The notes: generated by a model from the letters alone, not told the origin. Positions 1-8,702 are shown, counted from the first letter of the stretch. The stretch is 42,414 nucleotides of DNA from Ruminococcus champanellensis 18P13 = JCM 17042 (GCF_000210095.1 NC_021039.1:685845-728258), one strand, 5' to 3'. Program-made: numbers and translations.

Positions 1-986
1 ACAAGTATCAGCAGGGCTATGAGAACATCCATACCATATTCACCATCCACAACATCCAGTACCAGGGCAAGTACGGCAAGGAAGTGCTCAACGAGCTGAT
101 GGGCATTCCCCTGTATCACACCGGACTGTTGGAGTATGACGGCTGCGTGAATATGATGAAGGGCGCCATCGAAACCGCCGACAAGATCACCACCGTAAGC
201 CCCAGCTATGCCTGGGAGATTCTGGATCCCTGGTATTCCCACGGGCTGGATCGGGCGTTGAATCCAAAGCAGTACAAGCTGTGCGGTTTCCTGAACGGCA
301 TCGACGTGGATGGCTACAATCCGGAAACGGATCCGGCGATTCCGGCAAATTACTCTGTGAAAAATATGCAGGGCAAGGCGAAGTGCAAGCAGGCGCTGCT
401 GGAGGAACTGGGATTGCAGGATGGAGACGAACCCATCATCGGCATCGTGACCCGGTTCGTGTCCCATAAGGGCATCGATCTGATCCGCTATGTGTTTGAG
501 GATATTCTGAATCTTGGCTATAAATTCGCCATCCTGGGCAGCGGCGAGAAGATCTTTGAGGATTTCTTCAAGGAAATGGCTTGGCGGCATCCGGGCAGAG
601 TCAGCGTTACACTGGGCTTCATCCCCCAGTTGGCAAGACGGATCTATGCCGGCTGCGACATGTTCCTGATGCCCTCCCAGAGTGAGCCCTGCGGCTTGGC
701 ACAGATGGTGGCAATGCGTTACGGCACCCTGCCCATCGTCCGGGAGACCGGCGGTCTGCGGGACACCGTCCGGGATGGAGGCGGTGAAAACGGCAACGGA
801 TTCACCTTCAAAACCTACAACGCCCACGATATGCTGGGCGCATGCAACCGGGCAAAGATTGCTTACGATGACAAGCCCCGCTGGAAGGCACTACAAAAAA
901 CCGCTATGGAGAGTGACTTTAGCTGGAACGTGTCTGCGGAGTTGTACCTGGGTCTGTACCGGGAACTGACCGAGCAGCACACATAA
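1..986 (+). CDS. glgA: Glycogen synthase, C-terminal part (5' end outside the window)
   Basis: Glycogen (starch) synthase moves glucose from ADP-glucose to the end of an alpha-1,4-glucan in the cytoplasm. The frame is already open at the left edge (first full codon at base 3) and reads TIHNIQYQGKYG, a segment typical of the N-terminal GT-B domain of GlgA. It continues into the C-terminal nucleotide-sugar domain, with TRFVSHKGIDL, the AILGSGE strand and SQSEPCGLAQM, which holds the conserved glutamate of family GT5. About 328 residues are visible against roughly 475-490 in the family, so around 150 N-terminal residues are missing. Other glg genes, if clustered, would lie to the left. A GC-rich hairpin follows the stop. 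I am confident of the family; the exact start cannot be seen. Confidence 0.95.
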   Translation, partial: KYQQGYENIHTIFTIHNIQYQGKYGKEVLNELMGIPLYHTGLLEYDGCVNMMKGAIETADKITTVSPSYAWEILDPWYSHGLDRALNPKQYKLCGFLNGIDVDGYNPETDPAIPANYSVKNMQGKAKCKQALLEELGLQDGDEPIIGIVTRFVSHKGIDLIRYVFEDILNLGYKFAILGSGEKIFEDFFKEMAWRHPGRVSVTLGFIPQLARRIYAGCDMFLMPSQSEPCGLAQMVAMRYGTLPIVRETGGLRDTVRDGGGENGNGFTFKTYNAHDMLGACNRAKIAYDDKPRWKALQKTAMESDFSWNVSAELYLGLYRELTEQHT

Positions 987-987
987 A

Positions 988-1019
988 GACAGCGTCGCAT
1001 CATCTCTGTGTGGTATTGT
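988..1019. repeat. Degenerate copy of the dispersed hairpin repeat
   Basis: This stretch just after the glgA stop matches the hairpin family found at 26515, 29104, 31754 and 40580 at about two thirds of positions, sharing GCGnnGCA and CTCTGTG. The outer arms pair poorly here. It may be a decayed copy or a chance match. Confidence 0.3.
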
Positions 1020-1032
1020 AAATCAATCAAAC

Positions 1033-1062
1033 ATCCCCCGACATCCTTGGATGCCGGGGGAT
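1033..1062 (+). terminator. Probable terminator of glgA
   Basis: The arms ATCCCCCGACAT and ATGCCGGGGGAT pair with one mismatch around a 6-nt loop, 46 bases after the glgA stop. The T-tract that follows is short (TTTCTG), so strength is uncertain. Confidence 0.6.
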
Positions 1063-1078
1063 TTCTGCGTGAGGGTGC

Positions 1079-1107
1079 AAAAAGGCGTGCTGCATTTGCA
1101 GCACGCC
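1079..1107 (-). terminator. Terminator of the endoglucanase gene
   Basis: A perfect 11-bp stem (GGCGTGCTGCA on the + strand with its complement, 2-nt centre) is followed on the minus strand by five T. It begins 8 bases after the endoglucanase stop. Confidence 0.85.
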
Positions 1108-1115
1108 AAAGCTTT

Positions 1116-2810
1116 TTATGCAGGGAATTTGTCGATCAGATGCGCCAGGAACTGCTTGACCAGTACGCAGTCCACTGCGTTGACCCGCCCGTCCCCGTTT
1201 ACGTCACATGCCGCCGTAGAGGGAATCTTGGAAGCGTCGATCTCCCGCACCAGATACCGGCTCATCAGCAGCAGGTCGGCGATGGTAACCTTGCCGTCCT
1301 TGTTCAGGTCGCCCTTGGTGACGGTGCCGGAGGCAGTGGTGTCAGCAGGCTTGGTTGTGGTGGTCGGCGGTGTCGGTGTGCCGCCATAGTACTCGGTCAG
1401 GCTCTGCCCGTTGCTGCCCAGGGGATACACATGATCCGCACTGATGTAGCGACCGTTGTCATCCTGCCAAAGAGACGGCTCCATCAGTCCGTACTTTTCC
1501 TCATCCCACTTGGAGAAGGTAGCGTCCAGCAATCCGCCGGTGTCACCGGAGTTGGGGTTGATGCACCAGAAAGTGTGGTTGATGTGGTTTTCGATCATGT
1601 AATCCCGCAGCAGACCCATCCACTTCTGGTTCTTGCCAGCGTCCATGTGTCCGCCCCACTCGCCGATCAGCAGGGGCGCAATGCCCTGGTCGTCGATGTA
1701 TGCCCAGGTGTCGTACCAGTAATCATCCAGCAGGGTCTGGGTGGTGAAATCCTTGTCAAACCAGGTCTGTGCATAAACGGAGGGGCCATAATCGTGGGGG
1801 GAGTACACCAGCTTATCCTGATGCTCGCCCAGGTCGATGGGGTAATCCTTTACGCCCCGCAGGTTGCCGCCCCACCATGCCGGATGCCAGGGAGAAGGAC
1901 GATCCACAGTAGGCTCCCACACGTCTGGGGTATCAAAGTTGTACCCCTGCTCTGTCTTGGGGTACTGCTCAATGCCCTCCACCACGATCAGCACGTTGGG
2001 GTTGACCTCCAGGATCTTCTTGGCACAGGTTTCAGCAGCGTATTTCCAGTTGTTTTCGTCCGTAGAATTGTCCCACTTTGCAATGGTTGTGGGGCAGGTA
2101 GCGGAGTCGTAGCCCCGTTTGCCATGCGGCTCGTTTTTCAGATCCAGAGCGATCAGGGTGTCGTCATTCTTATACCGGTCAGCCAGCCATACCCAGGTAT
2201 CCATCCAGATCTCCGTGGTGACCATAACGCCGGTGCTCATTTCCTTGCCGTACCAAAGCTCGTAATTGTGACCGGAGTTGTTGGCGTCCGGACTGTGTAC
2301 ATCCACCATGACCTTGATGCCGTTTTCCTTACACAGCTTCAGCAGCACATCAAAAATTTCCAGGCTGTCCATCTGGGTGCCATCCTCCCGGCAAAGCTCC
2401 GGGTTGAAGCTGTAGTCCGGGGTGTTTTTTGCATTGATGCCGGAAGCCGGATCCGGCTCACCGATCATCCAGTAATACAGCAGCTCCGTGGATACCGGGA
2501 TCCGCAGCAGGTTGATGCCGTGATCCGCAATGGATGCCAGCGTGTCGCTCATGTCACAGGACCAGAGTCCGTGCAGGAAGCACTCGCTGCAATTCATGCC
2601 GAACCAGTTTGCACCGGTGAGCCAGACCTCGTTGCCGTACATATCGTACAGCTTGTCTCCTTCAGCGTGAAGCCAGTCATCGTTTGTGTCGTCCACCGCG
2701 CTGGCACGCAGCCCCTGTCCGCTCATAGCATCCGTAAAGAATACGGAGGTACCTGCCAGAAGCGCAGCAGCCGTCATGACCGACGCAGTTTTGCGCCAGA
2801 ACTGTTTCAT
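1116..2810 (-). CDS. Secreted GH5 endoglucanase with C-terminal dockerin
   Basis: A secreted beta-glucanase that would be docked to a scaffoldin on the cell surface. Residues 1-38 form a signal peptide (basic start, then an Ala/Leu-rich core and an ASA-like cleavage site). Residues 45-470 are a GH5 catalytic domain. The acid/base glutamate is E227 in DLKNEPHG and the nucleophile is E384 in LIGEWGG. The GANWFGMN segment near residue 67 and HGLW at 80 resemble subfamily GH5_1, but I cannot prove the subfamily. A Pro/Thr linker (478-497) leads to a type-I dockerin (499-560) with two calcium loops starting at D501 and D536. The gene stands alone with its own promoter and terminator. Preferred substrate (cellulose, beta-glucan or other) is not readable from sequence. 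Confidence 0.95.
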   Translation of the reverse strand: MKQFWRKTASVMTAAALLAGTSVFFTDAMSGQGLRASAVDDTNDDWLHAEGDKLYDMYGNEVWLTGANWFGMNCSECFLHGLWSCDMSDTLASIADHGINLLRIPVSTELLYYWMIGEPDPASGINAKNTPDYSFNPELCREDGTQMDSLEIFDVLLKLCKENGIKVMVDVHSPDANNSGHNYELWYGKEMSTGVMVTTEIWMDTWVWLADRYKNDDTLIALDLKNEPHGKRGYDSATCPTTIAKWDNSTDENNWKYAAETCAKKILEVNPNVLIVVEGIEQYPKTEQGYNFDTPDVWEPTVDRPSPWHPAWWGGNLRGVKDYPIDLGEHQDKLVYSPHDYGPSVYAQTWFDKDFTTQTLLDDYWYDTWAYIDDQGIAPLLIGEWGGHMDAGKNQKWMGLLRDYMIENHINHTFWCINPNSGDTGGLLDATFSKWDEEKYGLMEPSLWQDDNGRYISADHVYPLGSNGQSLTEYYGGTPTPPTTTTKPADTTASGTVTKGDLNKDGKVTIADLLLMSRYLVREIDASKIPSTAACDVNGDGRVNAVDCVLVKQFLAHLIDKFPA

Positions 2811-2837
2811 AAATTCTATCCCCTCTCAAAATCAGCT

Positions 2838-2851
2838 GCGGCTTTTGCCGC
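2838..2851 (-). other. Small leader hairpin upstream of the endoglucanase
   Basis: GCGGC and GCCGC arms flank a 4-nt loop in the 5' leader, between the predicted promoter and the start codon. It could stabilise the transcript; no function is shown. Confidence 0.4.
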
Positions 2852-2889
2852 TGTTTCCGATTATATGCAGAGAATCTGCACTTACAATT

Positions 2890-2918
2890 AGTGTACCGCA
2901 TTTTGCACAAAAAGTCAA
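2890..2918 (-). promoter_or_regulatory. Promoter of the endoglucanase gene
   Basis: On the minus strand TTGACT (2913-2918) and TACACT (2890-2895) are separated by 17 bp. The -35 matches sigma-A consensus at 5 of 6 positions and the -10 at 4 of 6, giving a leader of about 70 nt. Confidence 0.6.
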
Positions 2919-3083
2919 GGATTCTGCACAAGAATTCTTAATTAGCTGATCTGACCTGTTCAGAAAGCGGTTTCATGTTTCCCCGCCCTTTTATGATGCT
3001 GTTTTTGCATCGGGGTCAATTTTTAATTGCGCAGATCGGATATTCTCCGTCAAACCGGGCATACTCCTCCGGGAGGGATGCAT

Positions 3084-3989
3084 ATGTACGAGATTCTGAT
3101 TGCCGGCGGGGGGATCGCCGGGCTGACGGCGGCGTTGTATGCTGCCCGGGCTGGATGCAGTACCCTGGTGCTGGAGCAGCAGTATTACGGGGGGCAGATC
3201 GTCAATGCGCCCCTGGTGGAAAACTATCCGGGCATCGATCAGATCTCCGGGGCGGATCTGGCAAAGCGGATCTACGACCAGGCGCTGGGGGCAGGTGCCG
3301 GATATGAGAGTGCCCGGGTGGAACGGGCGGAGCGGCGGCAGAATGGCTTTGCCCTGCATACAGACCGGGGGATATTCGAGGGCAGGGGACTGATTCTGGC
3401 AACCGGAGCCCGAAGCCGTCCCCTGGGGCTTGCACGGGAGGAGGCACTGACTGGTCACGGAGTGTCCTACTGCGCTGCATGCGATGGGGGACTGTACCGG
3501 GGTAAGAATGTGGCAGTGGTGGGGGGCGGCAACACCGCCCTGTTGGATTGCCTGCTGCTGGCGCAGGGCTGCGGTCGGGTGTATCTGATCCACCGGCGCA
3601 GCAGCTTCCGGGGCGAGAACGCTCTGTTGGAACAGGTGCAGGCTCTGCACAACGTGGAGATCCGGACGGACGCATCCGTCACGGAGCTTCTGGGGCAGGA
3701 GCGGCTGTCCGGTATCCGCCTGCAATCCGGGGAAACCCTGGCGGTGGACGCCTTGTTCATTGCGGTAGGGCGACATCCCAGGACGGAGCCCTTTGCTCGC
3801 CTGGTGGAGTTGGATCCGGGCGGGTATATCCGTGCCGGGGAGGACTGTCGTACCACGGCACAGGGGATCTTCTGCGCCGGGGATTGCCGCACCAAGTCCA
3901 CCCGACAGCTCTGCACCGCCGCCGCTGACGGAGCTGCCGCTGCCCTGGGACTTTGCGAATGGCTTTCCAACGAAAAAAAGCAGGCATGA
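3084..3989 (+). CDS. trxB: Thioredoxin reductase (NADPH-type flavoprotein)
   Basis: A 301-residue FAD flavoprotein that passes electrons from a nicotinamide cofactor to thioredoxin. The FAD-binding loop is at the N-terminus (AGGGIAG, residues 7-13). The redox pair is C130-A-A-C133 followed by DG, and the second nucleotide-binding loop is GGGNTAL near residue 147. The C-terminal FAD segment contains FCAGDC. The start was placed at 3084 because GGGAGGG (3071-3077) lies 6 bases upstream; an ATG at 3078 abuts that site and is unlikely. The open frame further upstream is not expected to be translated. No thioredoxin gene is adjacent, so the partner is encoded elsewhere. Its electron donor (NADPH or a flavin/ferredoxin system as in some clostridia) is not certain. 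Confidence 0.92.
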   Translation: MYEILIAGGGIAGLTAALYAARAGCSTLVLEQQYYGGQIVNAPLVENYPGIDQISGADLAKRIYDQALGAGAGYESARVERAERRQNGFALHTDRGIFEGRGLILATGARSRPLGLAREEALTGHGVSYCAACDGGLYRGKNVAVVGGGNTALLDCLLLAQGCGRVYLIHRRSSFRGENALLEQVQALHNVEIRTDASVTELLGQERLSGIRLQSGETLAVDALFIAVGRHPRTEPFARLVELDPGGYIRAGEDCRTTAQGIFCAGDCRTKSTRQLCTAAADGAAAALGLCEWLSNEKKQA

Positions 3990-4006
3990 TACCATGCCTG
4001 CTTTTT
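3973..4006. terminator. Bidirectional terminator between trxB and paaK
   Basis: AGCAGGCATG and its exact complement enclose the loop ATAC, with seven A on the left and five T on the right. The hairpin overlaps the trxB stop codon and serves both convergent genes. Confidence 0.9.
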
Positions 4007-4015
4007 CATATTGCA

Positions 4016-5248
4016 TCAATACCGGTTGTCGAACACCCGGGTGGATTTTTTCTCGCTGCGGGGCAACTCCCCGATGCTGACTGGCTTCACGTTTACAGAA
4101 ATGCCGATTTTGGACTTAAATGCGTTCTGGAGCTCGATCTCCAGTTCGTAGCGGTTCGCCCCATCGTTGGCTTCCACGAACAGAGTGCAGATGTCCTTGC
4201 CGTTCACATGATCCAGCATGAACTGGTATTCACTGGATGCCCCCTCAATGCCGGTGAGCAGCTCTTCGATCTGGCTGGGGAAGATGTTGACGCCCTTGAC
4301 CTTGACCATGTCGTCGGTTCTGCCCAGGATGGTGTCGATCCGGGGGAAGGGACTGCCGCAGGGGCATTCGCCGGGGATCACTCTGGTCAGATCATGGGTT
4401 CGGTAGCGAATCAGGGGTGCGCCCTGCTTATGCAGGGTGGTGATGACCAGCTCGCCGATCTCTCCGTCCGGTACATTCTTCCCGGTCTTGGGATCCACCA
4501 CCTCAAAGTACAGATAATCCGTCCATACATGCATGCCGCAGGCGTGGTCGCAGCTGATGCCGATGCCGGGGCCGTATACCTCGGTCAGGCCGTAAATGTC
4601 ATACAGCTGTACCCCCAGTTCGTTGGCGATCCGGTTCCGCATCTTTTCACCCCAGCGTTCGGAGCCGATGACGCCCTTGCGCAGGTGGATCCGGTTCCCG
4701 ATGCCCCGCTTTGCGATTTCCTCTGCCAGCAGCAGCGCATAGGAGGAGGTGGCGCACAGCACGGTGGATTTCATATCCATCATCATCCTTAGCTGCTTAT
4801 CCGTATTGCCGGGGCCCATGGGGATCACCATTGCCCCCAGCCGTTCCGCACCGTTCTGAAAGCCGATACCAGCCGTCCACAGACCATAGCCCGGTGTGAT
4901 CTGGATCCGATCCAGATTGGTGATGCCGGCGGTTTCATAGCAGCGTTTGAACATTTCCGCCCAGTCCTCCACATCCTGCCGGGTGTAGGGGATGATGACC
5001 GGGGTGCCGGTGGTGCCGGAGGAGGAGTGGATCCGGACGATCTCCTCGTCCGGGACTGCCTGCAATCCCAGCGGGTATGCTTCCCGCAGATCTCCCTTCC
5101 AGGTGAAGGGCAGGGCTTCAAAATCCTCCTGGGACTGGATCTGGTCGATATTGATGCCCTCCAGCTTTCTCTGGTAGAAGCAGGGCTGGGAGGTCAGTTT
5201 TTTCAGTTGTGCCTTAATCAGATTGAATTGTGTTTCTGTCATTTTCAT
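4016..5248 (-). CDS. paaK: Phenylacetate-CoA ligase family AMP-forming enzyme
   Basis: A 410-residue adenylate-forming enzyme expected to interconvert aryl acetates and their CoA thioesters in the cytoplasm. The phosphate-binding motif SSSGTTGTP is at residues 75-83. The adenine-binding motif IYGLTEVYGPG is near 218, and GRTDDMVKVKGVNIFP marks the hinge into the small C-terminal domain. The length is slightly below the usual 430-440. An AAAGGAG site precedes the ATG. The gene lies 15 bases after iorB in the same operon, a pairing seen in many anaerobes: IorAB makes arylacetyl-CoA and the ligase could release or activate the acid. Whether it runs toward ATP formation or acid activation is inference. 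Confidence 0.9.
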   Translation of the reverse strand: MKMTETQFNLIKAQLKKLTSQPCFYQRKLEGINIDQIQSQEDFEALPFTWKGDLREAYPLGLQAVPDEEIVRIHSSSGTTGTPVIIPYTRQDVEDWAEMFKRCYETAGITNLDRIQITPGYGLWTAGIGFQNGAERLGAMVIPMGPGNTDKQLRMMMDMKSTVLCATSSYALLLAEEIAKRGIGNRIHLRKGVIGSERWGEKMRNRIANELGVQLYDIYGLTEVYGPGIGISCDHACGMHVWTDYLYFEVVDPKTGKNVPDGEIGELVITTLHKQGAPLIRYRTHDLTRVIPGECPCGSPFPRIDTILGRTDDMVKVKGVNIFPSQIEELLTGIEGASSEYQFMLDHVNGKDICTLFVEANDGANRYELEIELQNAFKSKIGISVNVKPVSIGELPRSEKKSTRVFDNRY

Positions 5249-5263
5249 AGTGGGAGCTCCTTT

Positions 5264-5845
5264 CTAGCGGTTGCATACATATTCAATGGCGCCCAGGTTC
5301 AGGGCGTGGAATTTTTCCGGTACCAGCTTCTGCACAGCGTCCTTCAGTTGTGCCACGCTGATGCCCAGGGCGTCTGTATTGGCTGCCGCAGCCAGCAGCG
5401 CAATGTTCAGCACCTTGGGAGACTGACAGGCAGCGCACACAGCGTCTCCGTCAATGAGAATGGTGCGGATGCCGGCGGATTGCAGGTACTCCAGCATCTC
5501 CGCTCCCGTATAGGCAAGGCCGCTGAGGGATGCGGTCACGGGCTTGACCGCCTTTTGGTTGACCACAACAGTGCCCCCCTGCTTTAAAAAGGGCAGACAG
5601 CGGACAGCCTCCGCCGGTTCAAAGGCGATCATCACATCCGCCTTGCCCTTGGGGATCAGCGGCGAGTGGATTTCAGCTCCGGCACGCACATGGCTTACCA
5701 CGCAGCCGCCCCGCTGTGCCATGCCGATGGTTTCGGCGGTGCGGACGGATTTTCCCTGCTGCATATAGGCATATGCCAGCAGCTTGGAGGCAAGGACTGT
5801 GCCCTGTCCTCCCACGCCGCACAGCAGACAGCTTGTACTTGTCAT
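5264..5845 (-). CDS. iorB: Indolepyruvate:ferredoxin oxidoreductase, beta subunit
   Basis: The 193-residue gamma-type domain subunit of indolepyruvate oxidoreductase. With IorA it oxidises aryl pyruvates (from Trp, Phe, Tyr transamination) to arylacetyl-CoA and reduces ferredoxin. The N-terminus LLCGVGGQGTVLASKLLA is the signature of this domain, followed by GMAQRGGCVVSHVR. The start at 5845 is chosen because its ATG overlaps the iorA stop by 4 bases (ATGA) and begins the conserved domain after five residues; the frame open upstream only covers the end of iorA. Translational coupling with iorA is likely. Confidence 0.93.
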   Translation of the reverse strand: MTSTSCLLCGVGGQGTVLASKLLAYAYMQQGKSVRTAETIGMAQRGGCVVSHVRAGAEIHSPLIPKGKADVMIAFEPAEAVRCLPFLKQGGTVVVNQKAVKPVTASLSGLAYTGAEMLEYLQSAGIRTILIDGDAVCAACQSPKVLNIALLAAAANTDALGISVAQLKDAVQKLVPEKFHALNLGAIEYVCNR

Positions 5846-7650
5846 TGTGCATCCTCCTCTCTGATGGCACCGGGCTTGCAGACCTGTGCGCAGATGGTAC
5901 AGCCGAAGCAAAGATCCGGCTCAATGTATGCCTTCTGCCCCTTCAAGGAAATGGCGGGACAGCCCAGCTCCCGGATGCACTGCTTGCAGCCGACGCAGCG
6001 GCTTTCGTCCACCTGGAGCCGTTTTGCAGGCTTGCTGACCGCAATGCAGGGGGATTTGCAGATGATCGCCTTGACCCCGGACTTGTCGGCTGCCGTCCTG
6101 ACTGCCTGGATGGTCTGCTCCAGGTTCAGGGGATCCACCGTTTCCACACTGGTAAGCCCTACAGCCCGGAGAATGGCTTCAATGCTTACCCTGGGGGAGA
6201 TCTCATGCATCATGGTCATGCCGGTGCCCGGATGGGGCTGGTGTCCGGTCATGGCAGTGGTGGAATTGTCCAGCACCATCAGAATAATATCCGTCCGGTT
6301 GTATACGGCGTTGACGATCCCCGTCATGCCGGAGGCAAAGAAGGTGGAATCCCCGATAAAGGAGAAGTTCACCGTATCCGGTTCGATCCGGTGGAGACCC
6401 TGCGCCATGGTAATATCCGCACCCATGCACAGACAGGTATCCACCATATCCAGGGGCATGGCGTTGCCCAGGGTGTAGCAGCCGATGTCGCCGCTGAATA
6501 CTGCCTTGCGTCCCTTCATAGCCTGCTTGACTGCGTAGAAGGATGCCCGGTGGGGACAGCCTGCACACAGCACCGGCGGACGCACCGGCATCTGGGGCGG
6601 CTCCGGCAGCCGTACAGCCGGAACGGCATCCAGTCCCAGGTAGCCCTCCAGTACTTTATGTACGGATTCCACACTGTTTTCCCCGGCAGGCTGCACCATG
6701 CCGTCCAGCTTGCCGTGGATCTGTACCGGCAGGTGATGCTTGCCGCACAGATAGGTCAGCGCCCGTTCCAGCACCGGATCCAGTTCTTCAATGGCAAGCA
6801 CCTGTTCCAGTCCCTCCAGGAACTGCAGTGCCAGTTCCTCCGGGAAGGGGTTGGCGGTGGCGATTTTCAGTACCTTGACCTGTCCGGTGTAATCCTCCAG
6901 CGCCTCCTGTAAATAGGTGTAGCTGATGCCGGAGGTGACGATGCCCAGTTTCCCGCTGCCGGTGAGCTGGTTGAACCGATAAGCGGAGAAGTCCTTGCTC
7001 AGCACCGGGGTGCGCTCCTCCAGCTTGATATGATTCAGATAGGAGGTGCGTGGGAAGATCACCCACCGCATGGTGTCCTTCACAAAGCCCTCCGGTTTGT
7101 GTACTGTGGGGGTCTCATGGAGCTGAATGTCTGCACAACTGTGACAGACCCGGGTGGTAGGTCGGAACAGCACCGGCGTGCCGTATTTTTCAGAGTATGC
7201 AAAGGCGTCCTGGATCATTTCATAGGCTTCCTCCGGGGTGGAGGGATCAAACACCGGCAGCTTTGCGAACTGGGCGAAGTGCCGGGTATCCTGCTCGGTC
7301 TGGGAGGAGATGGGCCCCGGATCGTCTGCGGAAACGATGACCATGCCCCCCTTGACGCCTACATAGGCAAGGCTCATCAGCGGGTCGGACGCCACGTTCA
7401 GCCCTACCTGCTTCATGGTGACCAGGGTGCGTGCCCCGGCGTAGGATGCGCCGGCAGCCACCTCCAGTGCAGCCTTTTCGTTGACGGACCACTCTACATA
7501 TACGGAGCCGTCATTGCACTTGGCAACCGTCTCCAGGATCTCCGTAGAGGGTGTGCCGGGGTATCCTGCCACCAGGTTTACGCCGGCGTGCAATGCGCCC
7601 ATGGCGATGGCGGCATTGCCCATTAAAAATGTCTTTGACAATCGGATCAC
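5842..7650 (-). CDS. iorA: Indolepyruvate:ferredoxin oxidoreductase, alpha subunit
   Basis: A 602-residue thiamine-diphosphate enzyme subunit, near full length for the family. The N-terminal pyrimidine-binding domain opens with NLVAGYPGTPSTE. The TPP/Mg domain carries FSFIGDSTFF (about residue 430) and a downstream VLDNSTTAMTG. The C-terminus is a two-cluster ferredoxin domain, with cysteines at 552, 555, 558, 564 and 581, 584, 587, 591. The start is a GTG at 7650 behind AGGAAAGA; the next in-frame ATG lies at residue 10, close to the conserved region. It heads iorA-iorB-paaK and diverges from the pst operon. Expected role is ferredoxin-coupled degradation of aromatic amino acids. Confidence 0.95.
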   Translation of the reverse strand: MIRLSKTFLMGNAAIAMGALHAGVNLVAGYPGTPSTEILETVAKCNDGSVYVEWSVNEKAALEVAAGASYAGARTLVTMKQVGLNVASDPLMSLAYVGVKGGMVIVSADDPGPISSQTEQDTRHFAQFAKLPVFDPSTPEEAYEMIQDAFAYSEKYGTPVLFRPTTRVCHSCADIQLHETPTVHKPEGFVKDTMRWVIFPRTSYLNHIKLEERTPVLSKDFSAYRFNQLTGSGKLGIVTSGISYTYLQEALEDYTGQVKVLKIATANPFPEELALQFLEGLEQVLAIEELDPVLERALTYLCGKHHLPVQIHGKLDGMVQPAGENSVESVHKVLEGYLGLDAVPAVRLPEPPQMPVRPPVLCAGCPHRASFYAVKQAMKGRKAVFSGDIGCYTLGNAMPLDMVDTCLCMGADITMAQGLHRIEPDTVNFSFIGDSTFFASGMTGIVNAVYNRTDIILMVLDNSTTAMTGHQPHPGTGMTMMHEISPRVSIEAILRAVGLTSVETVDPLNLEQTIQAVRTAADKSGVKAIICKSPCIAVSKPAKRLQVDESRCVGCKQCIRELGCPAISLKGQKAYIEPDLCFGCTICAQVCKPGAIREEDAQ

Positions 7651-7679
7651 TCTTTCCTGTGGATTTTGTCATAATTATG

Positions 7680-7708
7680 ATTATACTACAAGTGCACTTT
7701 TTTTTCAA
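7680..7708 (-). promoter_or_regulatory. Promoter of iorA-iorB-paaK
   Basis: On the minus strand TTGAAA (7703-7708) and TATAAT (7680-7685) are separated by 17 bp. The -10 is perfect and the -35 matches at 5 of 6. The leader is about 25-30 nt. Confidence 0.8.
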
Positions 7709-7738
7709 TACCCGACAGAAAAAACGGGGATTTCAGAC

Positions 7739-7779
7739 GGATTTAACATTCCATTTCCGGATTTAACATAGTTCTAAAC
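7739..7779 (+). promoter_or_regulatory. Candidate PhoB/PhoP operator upstream of pstC
   Basis: The 11-mer GGATTTAACAT occurs at 7739 and again at 7759, a 20-bp (two-turn) direct repeat. A looser TTCTAAAC follows at 7772. PhoP boxes in Firmicutes are direct repeats of TTAACA-like hexamers about one helical turn apart. Position upstream of pstC and the phoB gene inside the operon fit autoregulation; binding is inferred. Confidence 0.45.
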
Positions 7780-7812
7780 CGGTGCGGATTGTGGATTTTA
7801 CACGCCGGATGC

Positions 7813-7818
7813 TACAAT
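7813..7818 (+). promoter_or_regulatory. Probable -10 element of the pst operon
   Basis: TACAAT lies 34 bases before the chosen pstC start. A poor -35 (TTGTGG, 18 bp upstream) suggests an activator-dependent promoter, in keeping with the TTTAACA repeats further upstream. Confidence 0.45.
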
Positions 7819-7852
7819 AGAACCATAGAAAACAGATATGGAGGCATGGCTT

Positions 7853-8701
7853 ATGCAAAAAATCAAGGAAACCGGCATGCGGCTGCTGTTCGCCCTGTGT
7901 GCCTGCATTTCCATCCTGGCGGTGGTGCTGATCTGCTGGTTCTTGTTTTCCAACGGCATTCCCGCCATCGGCGAGATTGGCGCTGACAAGTTCCTGCTGG
8001 GGGAGCGGTGGAAGCCCCTTGAGAAGCAGTTCGGCATCTTCCCCATGATCATCGGCAGCATTTATGTTACCGCCGGGGCAGTGCTGGTGGGGGTACCCAT
8101 CGGCATTCTCTGTGCCGTATTCCTGGCTCGGTTCTGTCCCCCAAGGCTGCACCGGCTGCTGAAGCCGGCAGTGGATCTGCTGGCAGGGATCCCGTCCATC
8201 GTATACGGCTTTTTCGGACTGGTGGTCATCGTACCTCTGGTGCAGTCCCTGTTCGGGGGCAGCGGCAAGGGGATCCTGACCGCATCCGTGCTGCTGGGCA
8301 TTATGATCCTGCCCACCATCATCAGCGTGACAGAGGCAAGCATCCGGGCTGTGCCGGAAAGCTACTATGAAGGCGCCCTTGCACTGGGCGCCACCAAGGA
8401 ACGCAGCGTGTTCTGCGCCCTGATGCCCGGTGCCCGCTCCGGCATTACCGCCGGAGTGATCCTGGGTACAGGCCGTGCCATCGGGGAAACTATGGCGGTG
8501 GTTATGGTAGCCGGCAACGCAGCAGTGATGCCGGACGGTCTGCTTTCCGGCGTCCGGACGCTGACCGCCAACATCGTGCTGGAAATGGGTTATGCGGCGG
8601 ATCTGCACCGGGAAGCCCTCATTGCCACAGCGGTGGTGCTGTTCGTGTTCATTCTTATCATCAATCTGATGTTCTCGCTGCTCAAGCGGAAGGAGGGGTA
8701 A
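7853..8701 (+). CDS. pstC: Phosphate ABC transporter permease PstC
   Basis: One of the two membrane channel subunits of the high-affinity phosphate importer. It is 282 residues, with about six hydrophobic segments. The first spans residues 10-30, and the conserved [12 protein letters not shown] lies in the permease core. The EAA-like loop reads SYYEGALALGATKERSVF. The start is set at the ATG at 7853 because GGAGG (7840-7844) is 8 bases upstream; the ATG at 7838 overlaps that site. It is the first gene of the pst-pho operon, so a phosphate-binding PstS is not encoded in its usual leading place. One base separates it from pstA. Confidence 0.94.
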   Translation: MQKIKETGMRLLFALCACISILAVVLICWFLFSNGIPAIGEIGADKFLLGERWKPLEKQFGIFPMIIGSIYVTAGAVLVGVPIGILCAVFLARFCPPRLHRLLKPAVDLLAGIPSIVYGFFGLVVIVPLVQSLFGGSGKGILTASVLLGIMILPTIISVTEASIRAVPESYYEGALALGATKERSVFCALMPGARSGITAGVILGTGRAIGETMAVVMVAGNAAVMPDGLLSGVRTLTANIVLEMGYAADLHREALIATAVVLFVFILIINLMFSLLKRKEG

Positions 8702-8702
8702 T

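Noticed and set aside
1008-2891. A 627-codon open frame on the + strand opposite the endoglucanase gene
   Set aside because: It mirrors a well-supported GH5-dockerin gene, contains the two terminator hairpins, has no ribosome site and no recognisable domain. GC-rich third positions keep the opposite frame open.
3061-3086. A CTCC/GGAG stem masking the trxB ribosome site as a riboswitch-like control
   Set aside because: Only 4 bp long and explained by the Shine-Dalgarno sequence itself; too weak to claim.
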